A stretch of DNA of 64,000 bases, from contig NZ_JAQQXQ010000001.1 of the NCBI RefSeq assembly GCF_028595285.1, positions 394,308 through 458,307 on the forward strand, read 5' to 3'. This document shows positions 47,929 to 56,975 of this stretch, one piece after another (position 1 is the first letter of the stretch; every line of letters starts with the position of its first letter). The notes beneath the pieces were generated by a model. The model was not told the origin of the DNA. It saw only the letters and a program-made list of their open reading frames with translations, and ran no database searches. The stretch is from Erythrobacter fulvus (GTDB lineage Bacteria; Pseudomonadota; Alphaproteobacteria; Sphingomonadales; Sphingomonadaceae). Both the position numbers and the translations under genes were made by a program.

Positions 47929-48570
47929 TCAGAACCGGCTCTCGGGGATGATGATCGTATCCCCCGGCATCAGCAGGACATTGGCGCTGGCATCGCCGCG
48001 ACGGATCAGATCAGACAGGCGCACGCGATATTCCACCTGCTTGCCGCTTTCGCGGTCGAGCCGGATCAGCTTCGCGCGGTTCCCGGCGGCAAATTCGTTC
48101 AAACCGCCGACCGCGATCATCGCGTCGAGCACGGTCATATTAGCGCGGAACGGCAGCGAGGCCGGCTGTGCGGTGGCACCGATAACGCGCACTTGCTGGG
48201 TGAAGTTGCCTTCGGGCGTGTTGACGATCACCGAAACGATCGGCTGTTCGATATACTTCGAAAGCTCGCCGGCGATGTAGTCCTGCAATTCGGTGGAGGT
48301 TTTGCCCACGGCCGGGATGTCCTGCACCAGCGGAATGGTCAGCCGCCCGTCGGGACGCACACGCACCTTGTCCGCGGAAAGTTCCGGGTTGCGCCAGACA
48401 TGAATGGTGATCTCGTCGAGCGGGCCGATCGTGTATTCCTCGCTCGGCGCAATCGGGGCGGTGGAATAGCTTGCCGGGGGCAGTTCCTTGCCGCCGGGTG
48501 CGCAGCCTGCCAGCGCAAGCGGGGCAAGGCCCAGAGCGGCAAGACAAGAGAGCGGCAGCGAATGAGACAT
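47929..48570 (-). CDS. Polysaccharide export lipoprotein (Wza-type), XrtA-associated
   Basis: A 213-residue outer-membrane lipoprotein with lipobox LALAGC (Cys23). The Poly_export domain runs from YTIGPLDEITIHVWRNPEL to VGKTSTELQDYIAGELSKY, then a SLBB-like VRVIGATAQPASLPF and VLLMPGDTIIIPES end. It would form the outer-membrane channel for the polysaccharide. The start ATG 48570 has AAGGATCC upstream. It is the first gene of the minus-strand export run, so the 205-base region upstream holds the promoter. Confidence 0.88.
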   Translation of the reverse strand: MSHSLPLSCLAALGLAPLALAGCAPGGKELPPASYSTAPIAPSEEYTIGPLDEITIHVWRNPELSADKVRVRPDGRLTIPLVQDIPAVGKTSTELQDYIAGELSKYIEQPIVSVIVNTPEGNFTQQVRVIGATAQPASLPFRANMTVLDAMIAVGGLNEFAAGNRAKLIRLDRESGKQVEYRVRLSDLIRRGDASANVLLMPGDTIIIPESRF

Positions 48571-48775
48571 TGACGAGGATCCTTGGCCATTGGTCGGTTC
48601 CACGCGGCAGCAGACATGGAGCAGGCGCGACCTGCAGTCCGCAACCATCGGAACGACAGCCACTTCTCGCCGGAAATGGTGAACATATTGTTAGTTATAT
48701 AGCGGGAATTCCGGCCCTATCCCGGATCGGGACAATGGTCTGACAGGCGTTAACGGACCGCCGGTGGAAAGCGGA
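48571..48775 (-). promoter_or_regulatory. Upstream region of the exopolysaccharide export run
   Basis: A 205-base gap between the PLP decarboxylase stop and the export lipoprotein ATG. It holds an AT-rich CTATATAACTAA (48692-48703, minus strand) able to serve as a -10 region, GGAATTCC (48705-48712) and the hairpin/palindrome TCCCGGATCGGGA (48720-48732). A binding site for a regulator is plausible. I saw no convincing sigma-54 promoter of the TGGCAC-N5-TTGC kind. Confidence 0.4.
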
Positions 48776-50002
48776 TCAGACCAGCAATTCGGCCGCTGGG
48801 CCATGGCCCAGGAACGCCGCCGGGCTGGCGCTCGCCCCGTAAGCCCCGGCACAGAACACCGCGACCAGATCGCCGACCTCGGCACGGGGCATGAAGGCAT
48901 TGTCGGCAAGCCGGTCAAGCGGGGTGCAAAGGCAGCCGACGATGTTCACTTCTTCTGTCGGCTCTGCTCCGTAATGGCTTGCAATCGCTGACGGATAATT
49001 GCGCCGCACCACAGTTCCGAAATTCCCCGAAGCGGCCAGCTGGTGATGCAAACCGCCATCGGTGACAAGGTAGACGACGCCGTGACTTTCCTTGCGGTCG
49101 ATCACGCGGCACAGGTAAACGCCGGCCTCGCCCACGAGATAGCGGCCCAGTTCGATGCACAATTCGCTGTCCGCAAGCACGGAAGGCAGGCTGTCCACCC
49201 GCTCGGCCAGAGCCGCGCCGACGCGCGCCAGATCGAGCGGCTCGTCACCTGGGAAATAGGGAATGCCGAAGCCGCCGCCCATATTGAGCTTCGGCAGACC
49301 GAAACCGATATCATTGGCAAGATTTTCCGCCAGTTCCAGCACGTTGCCCTGCGCTTCGATGATCGCGTCTGCGCTCAATGCCTGGCTGCCGGTGAAGATG
49401 TGCAGGCCGCGCCATTCGGCCCCTTCCCCGATCAGCATGCGGGCGAGCGCGGGCACTCTGTCGGCATCGACGCCGAAAGGCTTTGCCCCCCCGCCCATCT
49501 TCATGCCCGAACCTTTCAGTTCAAAGCTGGGATTAACCCGGATCGCGATGCGTGGCGCCTTGCCCAGACGTTGACCAATTGCAAGCGCACGAAGCCCCTC
49601 GCCTTCGCTCTCGCAATTGAGCGTCACGCCTGCACCAACGGCTGCTTCCAGCTCGTCATCGCGCTTCCCCGGGCCGGCAAAGCTGATCCGCGCGGGATCG
49701 ATGCCCACGGCGATGCACAATCCGAGTTCGCCCGAAGAGGCAATGTCGAACCCGTCGACCAGCGGCGCCATGTGGCCGATCACTGCAAGGTGCGGGTTGG
49801 CCTTTACCGCGTAATTGATCCCGATCCGTCGGGGCAGCGCGGCGCGCAGCTGGGCAACGCGGGCATCGAGGTGTGCGCGCGAGTAAACGAACAGGGGCGT
49901 GCGCCCTGCCTCTTCCACCAGCTTGCTCGCGCGCTTGCCGCCGATGGCAAGTTCACCGCCGATGGCATTGTAACCTGCGGGGATCGGGCCAACCGGCTTC
50001 AT
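48776..50002 (-). CDS. PLP-dependent decarboxylase, exosortase A system-associated
   Basis: Fold-type III PLP enzyme of 408 residues (DAP/ornithine decarboxylase family). The Schiff-base lysine is Lys67 in INYAVKANPHL; GFDIASSGE, the phosphate-binding GGGFGIPYF and VFCAGAYGASASPA are present, as in the family marking this locus. It probably decarboxylates an amino acid carried on the adjacent acyl carrier protein. The ATG 50002 overlaps the ligase stop by ATGA. Substrate unknown. Confidence 0.9.
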   Translation of the reverse strand: MKPVGPIPAGYNAIGGELAIGGKRASKLVEEAGRTPLFVYSRAHLDARVAQLRAALPRRIGINYAVKANPHLAVIGHMAPLVDGFDIASSGELGLCIAVGIDPARISFAGPGKRDDELEAAVGAGVTLNCESEGEGLRALAIGQRLGKAPRIAIRVNPSFELKGSGMKMGGGAKPFGVDADRVPALARMLIGEGAEWRGLHIFTGSQALSADAIIEAQGNVLELAENLANDIGFGLPKLNMGGGFGIPYFPGDEPLDLARVGAALAERVDSLPSVLADSELCIELGRYLVGEAGVYLCRVIDRKESHGVVYLVTDGGLHHQLAASGNFGTVVRRNYPSAIASHYGAEPTEEVNIVGCLCTPLDRLADNAFMPRAEVGDLVAVFCAGAYGASASPAAFLGHGPAAELLV

Positions 50003-51546
50003 TGCGCAAATTCCTTGTCGAGTTCGACCTGCAAGGCGGTGCGATCGATCTTGCCGTTCGGGTTCAATGGCATCGCATTGCGCCAATGGATATGCTGGGG
50101 TTGCATGAAGTTGGGCAATTCACGCTGGAGCAGCCTTGGCAGCTCGGCACGCGCGGCTTCGTCCTCAATGCCGCGTACCACCAGATGCACCGCCTGCCCA
50201 AGCCGCGCGTCCGCTACGCCCAGCGCGACTGCCTCGGCCGCAAGCCCGGTAGCAATCGCTGCGTCCTCGATCTCCTGCGGGCTAATACGGTTGCCGGCGC
50301 TCTTGATCATCGCGTCGCGCCGCCCGGCGAAATAGAGCAGCCCGTCAGCGTCGCGCCGCACCCGGTCGCCCGACCACACGGCAATCCCGCCATAGGTCGA
50401 AGCCGAAGGCGCGGGCTTGAAGCGTTCGGCCGTCCGCACAGGATCCTGCCAATAGCCCTGCGCCACCAACGGCCCGCAATGCACCAGCTCGCCCTCCTCA
50501 TTATCTGCTGCGACATTGCCGGCATCGTCCATAACGAGAATCTCTGCGAAGGGTATCGCCTTACCCATTGACGTTGCGTGCGAATCCACCAATTCCGGAT
50601 CAAGATAAGTCGAACGGAAGGCTTCGGTCAGACCGTACATCGGAAATAGTTGCGCCTGCGGGAACATGCCGCGCAAGGACCGCACCAGATCCACCGTCAG
50701 CGCACCGCCGCTATTGGTCAACCGCCGCAAGGGCGCGCGCGCTTCTTCGGGCCAGTCGATCTCGGTCAACTGAACCCACAGCGGCGGAACCGCGGCAAGA
50801 GTCGTCACGCCATGCTTGGCGCAGGCCTTGGCAACATCCTTGGGGAAGAGGAAATCCAGCGGTACCACGCAGCCGCCTGCATACCATGTGGAAAGCAGCT
50901 GGTTCTGCCCGTAATCAAAGGACAGCGGCAACACGGCAAGCGTCACGTCATCCGCGGCCAGCCCCAGATAATCCGCCACGCTCACCGCGCCAAGCCACAT
51001 GTTGGCATGGCTCAACATCACCCCCTTGGGCTTGCCGGTGGAGCCGGAAGTATAGAGGATCGCGGCCAAATCCGCCGGGTCGGCTTGCGACGGCCCCAGT
51101 GCGAGCGCCGCCGCATCGGCCGCCGCCAGTGCCTCACCCTCGCCCAGCGCCGCACAGCCGGCAGGCAGATCGCCCGGTTCAAGGCTGGCGAGGCGCGAAC
51201 CCGTCCCGATCAGCAGCTTTGCGCCGCTATCGGCCAGGATATGCGCCGCCTGCGCACGCTTGAGCAGCGGATTGACCGGAACATGCACCAGCCCCGCGCG
51301 CGCTGCCGCGAGTGGCAGGATGCAGGTGAGTTCGCCTTTCGCCGCCCAGCTGGCCACCCGCGCGCCTTTCTCGGGCACCATTTGCGCCAGCCACCCGGCC
51401 AGCACAGCAACACGCTGTCTTAACTGATTGTGGTTAAGCGTGCGCTCGCGCAACACCAGCGCCGGACGTTCCCCATGCCCCGCCGACCCTGCCAGTTCGG
51501 CAAGGTGATCGAGCGGACGCGCAAGGGGATCGGGCTGGCGGGGCAT
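49999..51546 (-). CDS. AMP-forming acyl-CoA/acyl-ACP ligase, exosortase A system-associated
   Basis: Adenylate-forming enzyme of 515 residues. The AMP motif LYTSGSTGKPKGVMLSHA, the aromatic MYGLTEAFRSTYL, and the hinge GDRVRRDADGLLYFAGR with the C-terminal Lys in NPNGKIDR are intact. It is expected to activate a carboxylic acid for loading on the neighbouring ACP. The ATG 51546 is only 20 bases from the divergent GNAT-like gene start, so promoters must lie inside coding DNA. No Shine-Dalgarno was visible. Confidence 0.88.
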   Translation of the reverse strand: MPRQPDPLARPLDHLAELAGSAGHGERPALVLRERTLNHNQLRQRVAVLAGWLAQMVPEKGARVASWAAKGELTCILPLAAARAGLVHVPVNPLLKRAQAAHILADSGAKLLIGTGSRLASLEPGDLPAGCAALGEGEALAAADAAALALGPSQADPADLAAILYTSGSTGKPKGVMLSHANMWLGAVSVADYLGLAADDVTLAVLPLSFDYGQNQLLSTWYAGGCVVPLDFLFPKDVAKACAKHGVTTLAAVPPLWVQLTEIDWPEEARAPLRRLTNSGGALTVDLVRSLRGMFPQAQLFPMYGLTEAFRSTYLDPELVDSHATSMGKAIPFAEILVMDDAGNVAADNEEGELVHCGPLVAQGYWQDPVRTAERFKPAPSASTYGGIAVWSGDRVRRDADGLLYFAGRRDAMIKSAGNRISPQEIEDAAIATGLAAEAVALGVADARLGQAVHLVVRGIEDEAARAELPRLLQRELPNFMQPQHIHWRNAMPLNPNGKIDRTALQVELDKEFAQ

Positions 51547-51566
51547 TGGCAGGAGGAACCATTCAA

Positions 51567-52541
51567 GTGATCGAAGCGCGGTATCACGATAGCGTTAACG
51601 TCTTGCAAGCCCTCACTGGCGATATGGCCGGTGCGCCCTTCGATCGCGCCGAGTGGTACGCCCTGCTCGCCAGCACCGGACTTACCCCGCTGATCGCGAT
51701 TGCCAGCGATGCCGATGATACCGCCGCGCTGGCTTTGACGGAGCGTGACGGGCAAATAACACCCTTGCGCAACTGGTACAGCTTCACCTGGCGCCAGCTT
51801 GCCCCGGAAGGTGCGGCCGGCGACCGGCTGCTCGAAGCGATCGCGCGGCAGTTGAAGAGCCGCGGCCACCGCGTCACGCTCGAACCCGTGCCGGGCGAGG
51901 ACGGTTCAGCCGATCGCCTTGCGCGAGCCTTCCGTGCAGCAGGCTGGCGGGTCGCGGTCGAGCCGTGCGACATCAATCATATCCTCGAAGTCGGCGGGCG
52001 CAGCTTTGCCGAATACTGGGAAAGCCGTCCCGGTGCCTTGCGAACCACGCTCAAACGCAAGGCGAAGAAGGTCGAAACCCAGGTGCTCACCCGCTTCGAT
52101 CCTGCCGTCTGGGCCGAATACGAGAGCATCTACGCCGCCAGCTGGAAACCGGCAGAGGATCAGCCCGCCATGCTGCGCGCCTTTGCCCAAAGCGAGGGCG
52201 CGGCAGGCCGTTTGCGGCTCGGCGTGGCGCGGGCCGGAGGACAGGCGGTCGCCGCGCAGTGCTGGACGGTCGAGAATGGCGTGGCCTACATCCACAAGCT
52301 CGCGCACCTTGAAAGCCACAAGCCGCTTTCCGCCGGAACCACGCTGAGCGCCGCGCTGTTTGCCCATGTGATCGACATCGACAAGGTCGCTCTGGTCGAT
52401 TTCGGCACCGGTAACCAGAGCTACAAGGCCGACTGGATGGAGGCTGTGCGCCCACGTTTCCGCATCGATTGTCTCGACATGGGCCAGCCCAAAGCCTGGG
52501 CACCGCTGGGCAAGCGGATGCTGCGTTCGCTGCGCCCCTGA
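51567..52541 (+). CDS. FemAB/GNAT-fold acyltransferase of the XrtA locus
   Basis: A 324-residue protein starting at GTG 51567 with GGAGG ten bases upstream (longer frame from TTG 51546 ignored). It begins MIEARYHDSVNVLQALTGDM and has a second half resembling Acetyltransf_6/BioF2-like domains (KAKKVETQVLTRFDPAVWAE, AQCWTVENGVAYIHKLAHLE and LVDFGTGNQSYKADWM). Likely an acyl or aminoacyl transferase using the ACP-bound product of the adjacent ligase and decarboxylase. It heads the plus-strand group with ACP and hydrolases. Confidence 0.75.
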   Translation: MIEARYHDSVNVLQALTGDMAGAPFDRAEWYALLASTGLTPLIAIASDADDTAALALTERDGQITPLRNWYSFTWRQLAPEGAAGDRLLEAIARQLKSRGHRVTLEPVPGEDGSADRLARAFRAAGWRVAVEPCDINHILEVGGRSFAEYWESRPGALRTTLKRKAKKVETQVLTRFDPAVWAEYESIYAASWKPAEDQPAMLRAFAQSEGAAGRLRLGVARAGGQAVAAQCWTVENGVAYIHKLAHLESHKPLSAGTTLSAALFAHVIDIDKVALVDFGTGNQSYKADWMEAVRPRFRIDCLDMGQPKAWAPLGKRMLRSLRP

Positions 52542-52622
52542 CTGGCCGCAGCGCTTGCACGCGCGCGGCGGCATGGCTAAGCCCCGCGGCCAACCGCCGC
52601 TTACAGGGATTTGGGCGATCCG

Positions 52623-52919
52623 ATGAATGCTAATCCGACCATCCAGAGCGAAGCCGAGGCCGCCGCGCTTGACCGGGAACTCAAGGGCTTGATTGCCGAT
52701 GTGCTCGGTCTCGATCCGGCGCAGGCATCCGCTTTCGGGCCGGATTCCGGCCTGTTCGGGCACCTTCCCGAACTGGATTCAATGGCTGTCGCGGGCCTTT
52801 TTACTGAGATGGAAGACCGGCTCGGAATCGTGATCGAGGATGACGATGTCGATGGCGAGATGCTGGAAACCTATGGCGGGCTGCTGGCCTTCGCCCGGGC
52901 CAAGCTTGCCGACAAGTAG
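52623..52919 (+). CDS. Acyl carrier protein of the XrtA locus
   Basis: A 98-residue carrier protein from ATG 52623 (TTG at 52611 ignored). The phosphopantetheine serine is Ser53 in FGHLPELDSMAVAGLF, and the surroundings are acidic (EIEDDDVDGE-type helix III region). It would hold the acyl or aminoacyl group supplied by the AMP ligase. The next gene starts 12 bases later. Confidence 0.88.
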   Translation: MNANPTIQSEAEAAALDRELKGLIADVLGLDPAQASAFGPDSGLFGHLPELDSMAVAGLFTEMEDRLGIVIEDDDVDGEMLETYGGLLAFARAKLADK

Positions 52920-52931
52920 ACCTGCCGCCTC

Positions 52932-53606
52932 GTGATCTCCACGTGGACCATTACCGCCCCTGACGGGTCGACAACCGAAGAGCTTCTGGTTGCCCTTGAT
53001 CGCGGACGCGACCGGCGTGTGCTGATATGTCCGGCTTGGTTCGACGAGGCGAACAAGCTGCGGCGTTTCACGGTCGAAGTGATGCGGCGACTGGATGCGG
53101 CGGGCATCGACAGCTTTCTACCCGATCTGCCGGGCTGCAACGACAGCCTCGCCCGCCTCGACGCGCAGACCCTCACCGGTTGGCGGGCGGGAATGACTGC
53201 TGCGGCGCAGGCCCTTTCTGCCAGTCATGTTCTTGCCATTCGCACCGGTGCTCTGCTTGCGCCGGAAACCTTGCCCGGCTGGCACTATGCGCCGCAATCC
53301 GGCCCCAGGTTGCTGCGCGGCATGATCCGCGCGCGCACCATCGCCGCGCGCGAGAGCGGGTTTGAGGAAAAGGCCGAGGCGCTGATGGCGCTGGGACGGA
53401 GCGAAGGCCTGACGCTGGGTGGTTGGCCCCTGAGTGCTGCAATGATCGGCGAACTCGAAAGCGCCGAACCCGTGCTGGTCGCTGGGCAGAGCGAAATCAC
53501 GCAAGCCATGCTGGGTGGCGCGGGCCTGTGGCTGCGCGCCGAACCGGACGAGGATGGGGCGCAGGCCGACGCGCTGGCTGCAATCGTCGCGGAAAGCATC
53601 ATATGA
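52932..53606 (+). CDS. Hydrolase 2, exosortase A system-associated
   Basis: A 224-residue alpha/beta-hydrolase-like protein from GTG 52932. N-terminal VLICPAWFDEANKLRRFTVE and DSFLPDLPGCNDSLARLD match the oxyanion and strand-turn regions of this locus-specific hydrolase family. A clear GxSxG nucleophile elbow is not visible, so catalysis is uncertain. It is followed by an ATGA overlap with hydrolase 1, so the pair is translated together. Confidence 0.75.
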   Translation: MISTWTITAPDGSTTEELLVALDRGRDRRVLICPAWFDEANKLRRFTVEVMRRLDAAGIDSFLPDLPGCNDSLARLDAQTLTGWRAGMTAAAQALSASHVLAIRTGALLAPETLPGWHYAPQSGPRLLRGMIRARTIAARESGFEEKAEALMALGRSEGLTLGGWPLSAAMIGELESAEPVLVAGQSEITQAMLGGAGLWLRAEPDEDGAQADALAAIVAESII

Positions 53607-54394
53607 GCCGCCTACCCCTCTCGTTCGGCTGCGGGACGCTGCGACTGGCGGCCACGCTCGATACCGCGCCCGGCACCACCGGGCTGCTGATCGTCAGCGG
53701 CGGCAACGAAATCCGTTCGGGCGCTTTCTCCGGTCAGGCACGGCTGGCCGCCCGCATCGCCCGCGCCGGCTTTCCCGTGTTCCGCTTCGACCGTCGCGGC
53801 GTGGGAGACAGCGAAGGCGAGAACCGTGGTTTCCGCAATTCGGCCAAGGACATCGCCGCCGCAATCGAAGCCTTCCATGCAATCGCTCCGCAGATCGCCC
53901 GCGTCGTCGCTTTCGGCAATTGCGATGCCGCATCGGCGCTGATGCTGACAGGCGGCGTAGGGCTGGCCGGGCTTGTATTGTCGAACCCGTGGACGATCGA
54001 GCAGGAGGCGGCTGACGGTAACGCCGACGGCACTCCGCCCCCGGCCGCGATCCGTGCGCGCTATATCGAAAAGCTGAAGAACCCGCGCGAAGTCGCAAGG
54101 CTGATCGGCGGCGGCGTTGATCTGCGCAAACTGGCGCGCGGTCTGGCTCGCTCTGTCGGGCCGGGTGCAGCCCCCTCAACCCTGGCGGGCGAAATGCGCG
54201 ACGGTTTGGCGAACTTCGAGGGCGAGGTGCGCATTCTGCTCGCCACCGCCGATCGTACAGCTCAGGTGTTCGAGGCGGCGTGGGACGCATCCGATCCGCG
54301 CATTCATCGCTGCGAGGGTGCCGGCCATGCCTATGTCGAACCCGAACATGCCGCGTGGCTCGAAGCGCAGATACTTTCGGCCTTGCGCGCCTAG
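53603..54394 (+). CDS. Hydrolase 1, exosortase A system-associated
   Basis: An alpha/beta-hydrolase of 263 residues. The core strand LLIVSGGNEIRSGAF and the elbow VVAFGNCDAASALML place Cys107 where serine normally sits; the catalytic His is in EGAGHAYVEP. VFRFDRRGVGDSEGENRG is another conserved block. The Cys could mean a thioesterase or acyltransferase-like role on ACP-linked intermediates. ATG 53603 overlaps the hydrolase 2 stop. The last codons overlap the converging RNA methyltransferase stop by CTAG. Confidence 0.8.
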   Translation: MSRLPLSFGCGTLRLAATLDTAPGTTGLLIVSGGNEIRSGAFSGQARLAARIARAGFPVFRFDRRGVGDSEGENRGFRNSAKDIAAAIEAFHAIAPQIARVVAFGNCDAASALMLTGGVGLAGLVLSNPWTIEQEAADGNADGTPPPAAIRARYIEKLKNPREVARLIGGGVDLRKLARGLARSVGPGAAPSTLAGEMRDGLANFEGEVRILLATADRTAQVFEAAWDASDPRIHRCEGAGHAYVEPEHAAWLEAQILSALRA

Positions 54395-55587
54395 CGCTCG
54401 AACAGGCTCACCAGTTCGACATGGGTCGACCAGCGGAACTGGCCCACGGGACGCAGCTTCGTCAGCCTGAAGCCAGCCTCAGTCAGAGTCGCCGCATCGC
54501 GCGCCCAGCTTGACGGATTGCAGCTGACATAGACGACGCGTGCCAGCGTGCTCGCGGCGATTTCGGCAACCTGTGCGCGGGCACCGGCACGCGGAGGGTC
54601 TAGCAGCACCGCGTCGAAGCGGTTCAACTCGTCGGGCTGGAGCGGGCTGCGGAACAGATCGCGATGCAGCGCCAGCACAGTCCCTCCCGATTGCGCTCCG
54701 GCGGCCTTGCATGCGAGATGCGCCGCGCGTTCGGCTTCGACCGCGAGCACCTTGCGACCCTGACGCAGCGCGAAGGCGAAGGTGCCGAGCCCCGCGAACA
54801 GATCGGCCACAAGCCGCGCATCGCCCAGCCATTCCGCAGCGTCGGCGGCCATCCGGCTTTCGGCATCCTGCGTCGCCTGCAGAAAGGCGCCAGGCGGCAA
54901 GCTGACCGGCACACCGGCAAGCGTCACCGTCACCGGCTCGGGCTCCCACAAGGTCTCGGGGCCGTAGCCCTGATCGATCGTCAACCGCGCAAGCGCATGC
55001 TCGCGGGCGAAATCGAGCGCGGCCTCGGTCGGACCGAGCCCTTCGAGCGGGAAGTTGGCAAGGTTCGCCTCCACCCCCTGATCCGCCAGCGTCAGATCAA
55101 TGCCGACCATCCCTTTGGGCCCATGCGCAGCCACGAAGCCCCGCAAAGGGACGATCAATGCGGTCAGCGCGGGATGCAGCACAGGACATTCGGCCAGATC
55201 GACCACCCGGTGCGAACCGCCCTCGCGATAGCCGAGCACCGCGCCTTTCGCAGTGCGCAGGGCGTGCAGTCCCGCGCGGCGGCGTGAATGCGGGGGCGAA
55301 AGGTGGACGGGAAGCAATTCGGCCGGCTCCAGCCCCTGCCCGCGTGCCGCATTGGCAACGCGATCCCGCACGAATTCGGCAAGCATCGTGTCGTCGGCGT
55401 GCTGGAGCTGGCAGCCACCGCAAGTTTCGAAATGGCGGCAGGCGGGCGTGATGTGGTGTTCGCCCGGCGTGATCACCCCGCCCTCGTCAACCATGTCTCC
55501 CAGCACCGTACCGGCAACATGGCGACCGGACGGCGTGACGCCATCGCCCTTGGCGGCGAGGCGGATAATCGGTTCGCTGGTAGTCAC
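54391..55587 (-). CDS. Class I SAM-dependent RNA methyltransferase (TrmA/RlmD family)
   Basis: A 398-residue methyltransferase for uracil C5 in RNA. The N-terminus begins TTSEPIIRLAAKGDGV; a [4Fe-4S] cluster is likely at CRHFETCGGCQ with a further Cys in AECPVLHP. SAM motif I is LVADLFAGLGTFAFAL, and the catalytic loop VVYVSCNPSSWARD gives the nucleophilic Cys; LLDPPRAGA precedes it. The GTG 55587 overlaps the nnrD stop by GTGA. RNA target (23S rRNA or tRNA) not decidable here. Confidence 0.85.
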   Translation of the reverse strand: MTTSEPIIRLAAKGDGVTPSGRHVAGTVLGDMVDEGGVITPGEHHITPACRHFETCGGCQLQHADDTMLAEFVRDRVANAARGQGLEPAELLPVHLSPPHSRRRAGLHALRTAKGAVLGYREGGSHRVVDLAECPVLHPALTALIVPLRGFVAAHGPKGMVGIDLTLADQGVEANLANFPLEGLGPTEAALDFAREHALARLTIDQGYGPETLWEPEPVTVTLAGVPVSLPPGAFLQATQDAESRMAADAAEWLGDARLVADLFAGLGTFAFALRQGRKVLAVEAERAAHLACKAAGAQSGGTVLALHRDLFRSPLQPDELNRFDAVLLDPPRAGARAQVAEIAASTLARVVYVSCNPSSWARDAATLTEAGFRLTKLRPVGQFRWSTHVELVSLFER

Positions 55588-56975
55588 AGGCAGGCCGCTA
55601 GCGCCTCGGACACCCTTTCGGCAAGCTGCGACGGCGTAAAGGCTGGCCCTGACCGACGCGCCGCCTCGCCGTGGAGCCAGAGCGCCTCGCACGCGGCTGT
55701 GAACGGATCAGCCCCTGTCGCCATACGGCTTGCCGCGACCCCTGCCAGCACATCGCCCGTTCCCGCGACCGACAGCCAGCTCGGTACGGGGCTGCCCAGC
55801 GCGAGGCGACCATCGGGCGCGGCGATGATGCTGTCGGGCCCCTTGGCGAGCACCACCATGCCGCTGACCCTGGCAAGCGCAACCGCCCGCGCGCGCCGGC
55901 CTTCGGCGATAATTCCGAAGGCGCGGCAAAGCGCTTCAAGCTCGCCATCATGGGGGGTCGCCAGCATCGGCACAACGCGACCAAGCATTTCGGGCGACAA
56001 CAGCACCAGCGCATCGGCATCGAGCACGAGCGCTCTTGCATGACGCAGCGCCTCGACCAAAGCAGCCTTGGCCGGTGCCCCGCGTCCCAGCCCCGGACCG
56101 ACCAGAACCGCAGCGATGCGCTCGTCCGCCAAGGCCTCTCCCAGCGGCGAAGAATCGGTCACAACGTCGGCGGGCGTGCGCGGATCGACTTCGCTTGCGA
56201 GCAATTTGACATAGCCCGCCCCGGCGCGCTGTGCAGCGACGGCGGCAAGCAGGCTGGCACCCGGCATGGCGCCGCCGACGATACCAAGCAATCCGCGGCG
56301 ATATTTGTGGCTGTCGGTGGCGGGGGCCACAATCTTCGGCCGGCCTACAAGCTGCGCCGCGCCCGCCACATCCTCAACCCCGATCGGCACGAGCCGCATC
56401 TGCCCCATCAGCGCGCGGCCCGGCAGGCTCCAGTGAGCGAACTTCCATGCGCCCAGCGCCAAAGTGAGATCGAACCGCGGTAGGCGTTCGTTCAGCACCG
56501 CACCATTGTCGCTAGCCACGCCCGAAGGCACATCCACCGCCACCTTGTAGCGGTGCCGCGCCGCCAGATCGCGCAACAGCAGCGCGTGTTCGGCCACCAG
56601 CGGGCGAGCAAGACCAGATCCGAACAGGCAGTCGACGAAAACCTCTCCGCGTGCGCCCTTGCCCGAAGCACCAACAGGGCCATCCCAACGGCGTTTCGCC
56701 TCCTTCGCTGCATCGGTTGCCGGTGCCAGCGGGGCGATAAGGGTAACGGCATTGCCCGCTTCCCGCAGGCGCCGAGCGATCACGTAACCATCGCCGCCAT
56801 TATTGCCCGGGCCGCAAAGCACCGTGACAGAGCGCCCGGCGGCAATGCGCCGGATCCATTCGGCTGCTCCCCCCGCCGCCACTTCCATCAATTCGGAAAT
56901 GCTGGTGCCCGCATCGAACAACGCCTGCTCGGCCGCGCGCATCTGGTCTGCGGTTAGGATCTGTGCCGCGCTCAC
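55584..56975 (-). CDS. nnrD: Bifunctional NAD(P)H-hydrate epimerase / ADP-dependent NAD(P)H-hydrate dehydratase
   Basis: Metabolite-repair enzyme of 463 residues fusing NnrE (N-terminal, about 1-205) and NnrD (C-terminal). NnrE motifs: CGPGNNGGDGYVIARRL. NnrD motifs: VLVGPGLGRGAPAK, LVLDADALVLLS, ATPHDGELEALCRAFG and the ribokinase-like SVAGTGDVLAGVAA with conserved Asp. It restores hydrated NAD(P)H. GTG 56975 overlaps the lipoprotein stop (GTGA). It is the typical fused form. Confidence 0.93.
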   Translation of the reverse strand: MSAAQILTADQMRAAEQALFDAGTSISELMEVAAGGAAEWIRRIAAGRSVTVLCGPGNNGGDGYVIARRLREAGNAVTLIAPLAPATDAAKEAKRRWDGPVGASGKGARGEVFVDCLFGSGLARPLVAEHALLLRDLAARHRYKVAVDVPSGVASDNGAVLNERLPRFDLTLALGAWKFAHWSLPGRALMGQMRLVPIGVEDVAGAAQLVGRPKIVAPATDSHKYRRGLLGIVGGAMPGASLLAAVAAQRAGAGYVKLLASEVDPRTPADVVTDSSPLGEALADERIAAVLVGPGLGRGAPAKAALVEALRHARALVLDADALVLLSPEMLGRVVPMLATPHDGELEALCRAFGIIAEGRRARAVALARVSGMVVLAKGPDSIIAAPDGRLALGSPVPSWLSVAGTGDVLAGVAASRMATGADPFTAACEALWLHGEAARRSGPAFTPSQLAERVSEALAACL

